A stretch of 28,715 nt of DNA, taken from assembly GCA_002299555.1 (NCBI GenBank), contig DBOL01000092.1:1-28715 (forward strand), in the 5' to 3' direction. The DNA is from Candidatus Aminicenantes bacterium UBA647. Its GTDB lineage: Bacteria > Acidobacteriota > Aminicenantia > UBA2199. The position numbers were made by a program, and so were the translations under genes. Under the pieces are notes generated by a model. The model searched no databases. It had not been told where the DNA came from and saw nothing but the letters and a program-made list of their open reading frames with translations. Shown one piece after another: positions 24,163 through 28,715 of this stretch. Position 1 is the first letter of the stretch; the number at the start of each line of letters is the position of its first letter.

Positions 24163-26419
24163 CAAGGTTGTCCAGGAAAAATTCTGTCATCAGTGTATAC
24201 AGGTGAACTTTTGTGTTCTTACCTTCCTTAATGCTGTGGCGTCTGTTGGGGTAAGCCATCATTGAGAATTGTTTTTTGTATTCTATCAGTTTATCTATCA
24301 ATGCTTCGCTGTTCTGGTAATGAACATTATCGTCTCCTGTTCCATGAATTAGGAGAAGTTTTCCTTTGAGGCCTTTTGCATGAGTTATAGGTGATCCCTC
24401 TTTGTAAGCTTCAGGATTTTTTTCCGGGTGCCCCATGTACCTCTCCTGGTAAACAGTATCGTAATATCTCATGTCCGAAACTGGAGCAACTGATATACCG
24501 GTTTTATAGATATCAGGATATCTGAATAACATGTTCAGGGTCATTGAACCTCCTCCGCTCCATCCCCAGACGCCGATCCTATCTTTATCTAAAAACAGGA
24601 ATTTCCTCAATGCAGATTTGACTCCTTCAGCCTGGTCATATGAAGGTAATATACCGAGTTTTTTATAAACAATTTTCCGGAACTCCCTCCCCCTGGGTGA
24701 TGGTGTTCCCCTGTTATCAATACTCATAACTATATATCCCTTCTGATTCAGTAAACTGTGCCACATGTATGTATCACCTTTCCATGAATCTTTAACTGTC
24801 TGTCCCCACGGTTCCCCGTATACATAAAATATTACCGGATATTTTTTGTTTTTATTAAAATCAGCAGGTTTCATCATCCAGCAATCAAGTTCGATCCCTT
24901 TCCCAATATCAAGTCTGTAAAACTCTTCGCCGGCAAGAGATAATGTCGATATTTTTTCCCTTAATTTTTTGTTGTCCTCAAGTAATGATCTCCTCCTGTG
25001 GTCTGGAAGTTTTATTATATCAATGACCTGGGGTGTGCCGAAAGAGGAGTAGCGGTGGACTGCGTATTGAGAGTCCTCCGAAATATCATAGCTGTGCATT
25101 CCGGAAAAGTTCTCCGGAGTTATTTTGTTTATAACCGGTTCACCTGAGATCGAAGCTGAATAGAGGTAAGATCCTGTAGGGTTTTCAGGAGATGCGGAAA
25201 AATATACCAGCCCTTTGTTATTATCAATTCCGAGAAGTGAAATTATGTCAAAATCTCCGGGAGTAATTAATTTTGTTGATGTCCCGTCCCTGGAAATCCT
25301 GTAAATATGTCTCCATCCGTCTTTCTCGCTGATCCATAAAAATGATTCTCCATTATTTGTCCAGTAGAACTTGTCCACAACATCAAGCCATGCATCATCT
25401 GTATCTACAAATATTTTTTTCTTGATTCTGTTTTTTATATTGTGGATCCACACAACATTTGCATTTTGTGGACGATTAAGCCTCTGAATGATCAGCTCAT
25501 CAGATGAATCGGCCCATTCCATTCTTGCAAGGTAATGCATCCTCGGATCACCTTCAAAATTTACCCAAAGAATTTTCCCACCTGAACTTTTTACATATCC
25601 GATCCGGCATGAAGAGTTTGTCTCTCCTGCCTTCGGGTATTGGATAGGAATTACTTTTGAATATACATCTGAAATATAATCTATCAGATGAAAATCTTTA
25701 ACACCTGAAATATCAAATTGCCAGAATGCTATATGTTCTCCGTCAGGACTCCATCTGAAACCATCTTTCATATGGAACTCTTCTTCATATACCCAGTCAA
25801 AAGTGCCGTTAATAATTGAGTCTGAACCGCTTTCGGTCAATTGAATGAAATCACTTCCAGATACATCTTCCACATAAATGTTCCTTTCACTGACATAGGC
25901 TACCTTCTTACTGTCAGGAGAAAATTTTGCAAACATCATTGATGAATTCTTTCGTTCTTTGCCTATCCTCCAGAGTTTTTTTGATCTGAGATCAAATACC
26001 CAGTAGTTGCCGCGTGTTTTTGCCCTCCAGACATATTCTGAATTAGTAAATATCAGGACCTTTCTTCCGTCGGGGGATATTGAATAATCCTCAATTACCA
26101 TCTTTTCTCCCTTTTCACCTGTTTTGGGGAGATCATTTATCCCTATTAGTCTTTTAAACTTTTTCTTTCCGGGTTTATACCGGAAAAGTTCTTTTATTTT
26201 CTCATCCTTTTTTGAAGGCTTAAGCAGTGTAAAAGAGTGGCCGGTTTTGTCCCATCTGAATGGGCCGAATGATTTTGACTTGAATTCTTTTTTACCAAAT
26301 ATTTTTTCGATTGTTATCAATTCGGGTGAAATTTCTTCTCCGGATAAAATTAGTGAAAAGCAGGCGAAAAAAACAAAGGCAAGCATGAGTAAAATTGAAC
26401 AGTTTTTTTTATATGACAT
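24155..26419 (-). CDS. S9 family (dipeptidyl-peptidase IV-like) serine peptidase
   Basis: A 754-residue exported prolyl-oligopeptidase-clan enzyme. An N-terminal hydrophobic signal or anchor (about 8-26) precedes a DPPIV_N propeller (about 100-470) that contains FDWVYEEEF with the Glu pair that binds the substrate amino end in DPP IV. The alpha/beta-hydrolase domain shows the triad Ser621 (GVWGWSGGGSM), Asp696 (HGTGDDNVHYQ) and His728 (NRRHSI), plus the oxyanion-side Tyr in VIFYVYGEPWGQTV. The nucleophile elbow is GWSGGG, where human DPP IV has GWSYGG. This indicates periplasmic peptide breakdown releasing dipeptides, by family inference. AGGAAGG precedes the ATG, behind a near-consensus promoter. 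Confidence 0.95.
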   Translation of the reverse strand: MSYKKNCSILLMLAFVFFACFSLILSGEEISPELITIEKIFGKKEFKSKSFGPFRWDKTGHSFTLLKPSKKDEKIKELFRYKPGKKKFKRLIGINDLPKTGEKGEKMVIEDYSISPDGRKVLIFTNSEYVWRAKTRGNYWVFDLRSKKLWRIGKERKNSSMMFAKFSPDSKKVAYVSERNIYVEDVSGSDFIQLTESGSDSIINGTFDWVYEEEFHMKDGFRWSPDGEHIAFWQFDISGVKDFHLIDYISDVYSKVIPIQYPKAGETNSSCRIGYVKSSGGKILWVNFEGDPRMHYLARMEWADSSDELIIQRLNRPQNANVVWIHNIKNRIKKKIFVDTDDAWLDVVDKFYWTNNGESFLWISEKDGWRHIYRISRDGTSTKLITPGDFDIISLLGIDNNKGLVYFSASPENPTGSYLYSASISGEPVINKITPENFSGMHSYDISEDSQYAVHRYSSFGTPQVIDIIKLPDHRRRSLLEDNKKLREKISTLSLAGEEFYRLDIGKGIELDCWMMKPADFNKNKKYPVIFYVYGEPWGQTVKDSWKGDTYMWHSLLNQKGYIVMSIDNRGTPSPRGREFRKIVYKKLGILPSYDQAEGVKSALRKFLFLDKDRIGVWGWSGGGSMTLNMLFRYPDIYKTGISVAPVSDMRYYDTVYQERYMGHPEKNPEAYKEGSPITHAKGLKGKLLLIHGTGDDNVHYQNSEALIDKLIEYKKQFSMMAYPNRRHSIKEGKNTKVHLYTLMTEFFLDNLAP

Positions 26420-26454
26420 AGCACCTTCCTGAAGAAACTATATTAATTCAGAAT

Positions 26455-26482
26455 ATTATATAAATCAATTGTATAAAGTCAA
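26455..26482 (-). promoter_or_regulatory. Promoter of the S9 peptidase gene
   Basis: TTGACT, a 16-base spacer and a perfect TATAAT on the minus strand. The leader is about 29 bases, with AGGAAGG before the ATG. Confidence 0.75.
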
Positions 26483-26503
26483 AAAGTTTTATAACCGTTC
26501 AGA

Positions 26504-26532
26504 TTGACTTGATTCCTGGAAATCGATAAACT
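26504..26532 (+). promoter_or_regulatory. Promoter of the MATE exporter gene
   Basis: TTGACT, a 17-base spacer and TAAACT. The predicted transcript start is about 26539, only two to three bases before the ATG at 26542, and no Shine-Dalgarno is present. It diverges from the peptidase promoter. Confidence 0.5.
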
Positions 26533-26541
26533 GCTTGCTAA

Positions 26542-27939
26542 ATGAAGGAGAAGATAAGAGATATATTTAACGATATTGTTGAGTCTATCAAAGGAACTGA
26601 ACAGGATTTCACTACCGGGAAACTGGGGCGGGCCATATTTCTACTTGCTGTCCCTATGGTCCTGGAGATGGCAATGGAATCAGTCTTTGCGGTAGTGGAT
26701 ATATTCTTCGTTTCAAGGCTCGGTTCTGAAGCTGTTGCCACAGTTGGGATAACAGAATCCGTGATGACACTTCTTTATGCTATTTCTCTGGGACTCGGGA
26801 TGGGGACAACAGCTTTAATAGCAAGACGGGTAGGTGAGGGCGATATGAGAAAGGCATCGGTTACAGCAGCTCAATCTATTTCGCTCGGGATCATCCTTTC
26901 GATTCCAATTGCTCTTGCCGGAATCTATTTTGCTCCGGATCTGCTCGAATTAATGGGATCTTCACAGTCAATGATCGATTCCGGATATAAGTATCCTCAG
27001 ATCATTATTGGGTTTAACCTTGTAATAATGCTCCTGTTTATTATTAATTCCATATTCAGAGGGTCTGGCGATGCTGCTCTCTCAATGAGGATACTCTGGG
27101 TATCCAATTTTATTAATATAATTTTGGATCCATGTCTGATTTTCGGACTTGGGCCGTTTCCTGAAATGGGGATCGCAGGCGCAGCAACAGCCACAGTTAT
27201 CGGCCGGGGGACGGGAGTTATATTTCAATTGTATTTGCTTTTTAACAGGAAACACAGAATAAAGATCCGGATAAATGATTTCAAGCTGAGAATAAAACTG
27301 ATGTTGAAGCTTATTAGAATTTCTCTTGGTGGGATAGGTCAGTTCCTGATCTCCACCACTTCATGGATCGGACTGGTACGAATAATGTCCACCTTCGGGA
27401 GTTCTGTTCTTGCAGGATATACAATTGCTATTAGAATTATCATCTTTTCACTTCTCCCTTCCTGGGGATTGAGTAATTCTGCATCAACTATGGTGGGACA
27501 GAACCTCGGTGCAAAAAAACCTGAGAGAGCAGAGAGGGCGGTTATAATTACATCAAAAGTAAACTTTGTGTTTCTCACTTCTATTGCAGTGATGTTCTTC
27601 CTATTTGCTGAAGAGTTTGTTGAAATATTTACATCAGAGCCTGCAGTTGTCCTTGCAGGAACAGAAGCATTAAGATTCATAAGTATTATTTTCCCCTTTT
27701 ATGCTGTCGGGATGGTGATGATACAGGCATTGAACGGTTCCGGTGATACTAAAACACCTACGATCATTAACTTTTTCTGCTTCTGGCTGACCGAACTCCC
27801 GGTGGCATACATCCTCTCAATGAAACTCGGATTTCATGCTCATGGAGTTTACTTGGCAATAATACTTGCTGATGTAATGATAGCAATTATCGGGATCATT
27901 GTTTTCCGCCGCGGCAAATGGAAACTCAAAGAGATCTGA
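26542..27939 (+). CDS. MATE family efflux transporter
   Basis: A 465-residue inner-membrane exporter with about twelve hydrophobic helices in two MatE halves. The first starts GKLGRAIFLLAVPMVLEMAMES, with VDIFFVSRLGSEAVATVGI and GLGMGTTALIARRVGEGD. The second has SWGLSNSASTMVGQNLGAKKPERAERA and GMVMIQALNGSGDTKTPTIINF. These N-terminal and QNLGA / NGSGDTKTP motifs are typical of the NorM/DinF group of cation-driven drug or metabolite exporters; the substrate cannot be told. No Shine-Dalgarno is present and the promoter nearly touches the ATG. About 40 residues before the first helix form a charged N-terminal extension. Confidence 0.94.
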   Translation: MKEKIRDIFNDIVESIKGTEQDFTTGKLGRAIFLLAVPMVLEMAMESVFAVVDIFFVSRLGSEAVATVGITESVMTLLYAISLGLGMGTTALIARRVGEGDMRKASVTAAQSISLGIILSIPIALAGIYFAPDLLELMGSSQSMIDSGYKYPQIIIGFNLVIMLLFIINSIFRGSGDAALSMRILWVSNFINIILDPCLIFGLGPFPEMGIAGAATATVIGRGTGVIFQLYLLFNRKHRIKIRINDFKLRIKLMLKLIRISLGGIGQFLISTTSWIGLVRIMSTFGSSVLAGYTIAIRIIIFSLLPSWGLSNSASTMVGQNLGAKKPERAERAVIITSKVNFVFLTSIAVMFFLFAEEFVEIFTSEPAVVLAGTEALRFISIIFPFYAVGMVMIQALNGSGDTKTPTIINFFCFWLTELPVAYILSMKLGFHAHGVYLAIILADVMIAIIGIIVFRRGKWKLKEI

Positions 27940-27993
27940 TCATTTGTTTCGTAATCAAAGTTGACCCCTTCACTAGAACCAAAAAAAAATACA

Positions 27994-28022
27994 TTGAGAT
28001 ATATTGCGATTACTTTTATATA
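27994..28022 (+). promoter_or_regulatory. Possible promoter of the IPT/TIG-like protein gene
   Basis: TTGAGA, a 17-base spacer and TATATA. The predicted start is near 28029, leaving a leader of about 11 bases that holds the GGGAGG ribosome-binding site. The -10 match is only moderate. Confidence 0.45.
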
Positions 28023-28039
28023 TGAAGCAGGGAGGTCCT

Positions 28040-28504
28040 ATGAAAAAAACATTTATGAATATTTCTATTTGTATTCTTTTTTTCACACTTATCTGCCCAT
28101 TGGGGGGGGAGAATAAAGACACCACAAAGAGAACCACAAAGCAGAGCAACATCAAGATTGCTCAGAAACTGATTGTAATTAAACCCAAAATAAAAGCAAT
28201 GCTTTCTAATCCTCTTGGAGCTGTAAGGGCTTCTACCAGGGTTTACTTTAAAGGGGAAGGATTCGGAAAAAAGAAGGGGAGGATCCTGATCCTTGGGAAA
28301 TTTCCTTTTCGTGTCTCAGAACTGGAGCAGGTGAAATGGGAAAGTGATAAAAAAGTGAACGGGCTTGTTCCCCAAAAGTTTGCCGGACAAACCGCTCAGA
28401 AGATCAGGTTTGTAATTGTAACATCTCTTAAGGTAAGAAGCGATCCTTCATGGGAAGTCAAATTTGAGGGATTTGATATCAAATTTCCGGTACCAACACC
28501 CTGA
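28040..28504 (+). CDS. Small secreted protein with an IPT/TIG-like fold
   Basis: 154 residues. The start is ATG at 28040 after GGGAGG; the frame reaches back to a TTG at 28004 that has no binding site. A signal peptide (about 1-23) is followed by a Lys/Thr-rich linker and a single beta domain from about residue 45. VYFKGEGFGKKKGRILILG, W-E-S-D-K and VNGLVPQ resemble the G-x-G-F-G ... W-x-D ... I-x-x-x-V-P pattern of IPT/TIG immunoglobulin-like domains, ending in beta strands. Function unknown. It follows the MATE gene on the same strand but has its own candidate promoter. Confidence 0.72.
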   Translation: MKKTFMNISICILFFTLICPLGGENKDTTKRTTKQSNIKIAQKLIVIKPKIKAMLSNPLGAVRASTRVYFKGEGFGKKKGRILILGKFPFRVSELEQVKWESDKKVNGLVPQKFAGQTAQKIRFVIVTSLKVRSDPSWEVKFEGFDIKFPVPTP

Positions 28505-28715
28505 TCCGACCACCTATAAAACTCCATGAATTCTGATCATATCCGGTGGTCACAATATGGACACATTTTAGTCACACTCATTTTGCCATGTTTGCATAAC
28601 ACCTATATGAAAAGGCAATACTGATGATATTGTTTTGGCTGTTGTGTTTCGTAATCAAAAGGTCGGCAGGTTATCTAAGAGTATTCCAATAGATGAGGGC
28701 GGTTAAACTTGCTTC
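28505..28715. other. Non-coding right end, possible insertion-element terminus
   Basis: No convincing gene is present; the longest plus-strand frame near 28610-28705 is about 31 codons with only an internal GTG. Visible structure is an inverted pair GACCACC (28508-28514) and GGTGGTC (28545-28551), followed by GGTGGTCACAATATGGACAC and TTTTAGTCACACTCA. These are spaced motifs that recall terminal repeats of IS21-type elements. A short frame opens with ATG at 28693 and runs off the edge, but it has no good binding site. Confidence 0.35.

Noticed and set aside
27946..28659. GTTTCGTAATCAAA occurs at 27946-27959 and again at 28646-28659
   Set aside because: An exact 14-base repeat is expected about once by chance in an AT-rich window of this size, and the flanks do not match, so I do not call it an attachment site or target duplication.
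1..28715. Search for a CRISPR array, tRNA or rRNA genes, or a dedicated phage-defence system
   Set aside because: I saw no regularly spaced repeats, no tRNA-like cloverleaf and no defence-type enzyme; all larger frames are explained by other families.

Overview
This window is AT-rich, gene-dense bacterial chromosome. The genes point to a Gram-negative, two-membrane organism: there are lipoprotein signal peptides, a C-terminal outer-membrane barrel, a FecR/DUF6600-like secreted protein and a periplasmic propeller-sensor kinase. The mix of Reg_prop hybrid kinase, Bat operon, 6-bladed propeller protein, S9 peptidase and DUF1343 protein is common in Bacteroidota/Ignavibacteria-like and Aminicenantes-like lineages. 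No rRNA or unique marker is present, so I do not assign a phylum firmly. I see no rRNA, tRNA, CRISPR array or intact transposase.

Layout. (1) 1-2232, minus strand: a translation operon rpmE-prfA-prmC plus the start of a fourth gene running off the left edge, all joined by overlapping stop/start codons behind a very good sigma-70-type promoter. (2) 2344-5955, minus: a 1203-residue hybrid sensor kinase with a periplasmic propeller. It is divergent from (3) 6269-11198, plus: a Bat (aerotolerance-type) operon of a VWA protein, BatC, BatD and BatE, with folP as the last gene. (4) 11192-12691, minus: a small membrane-anchored protein and two tandem paralogous lipoproteins with an identical leader. 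(5) 12876-14270, plus: cysS with a near-consensus promoter. (6) 14286-18686, minus: a FecR/DUF6600-like protein, then a large protein joining a gluzincin-type protease domain, a TolB-like propeller and an outer-membrane barrel. (7) 18831-20197, plus: free-methionine-R-sulfoxide reductase and an EamA permease. (8) 20151-22857, minus: an unrecognised two-membrane-segment protein and a DUF1343/NamZ-type protein. (9) 23032-24144, plus: a secreted 6-bladed propeller protein, convergent with a DPP-IV-like S9 peptidase (24155-26419, minus). (10) 26542-28504, plus: a MATE exporter and a small secreted IPT/TIG-like protein. The last 211 bases are non-coding and may hold the terminus of an insertion element.

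Most of the window concerns envelope and stress functions: metal-dependent VWA/Bat proteins, methionine-sulfoxide repair, periplasmic peptidases, propeller proteins and exporters. These are interleaved with housekeeping genes (rpmE, prfA, prmC, folP, cysS). The observations most worth a second look are the HEGKH protease-propeller-barrel fusion, the lipoprotein pair whose 31-residue leader differs only by synonymous changes, a Bat operon without moxR/DUF58 but with folP, and several genes whose promoters sit almost on the start codon without a Shine-Dalgarno sequence.
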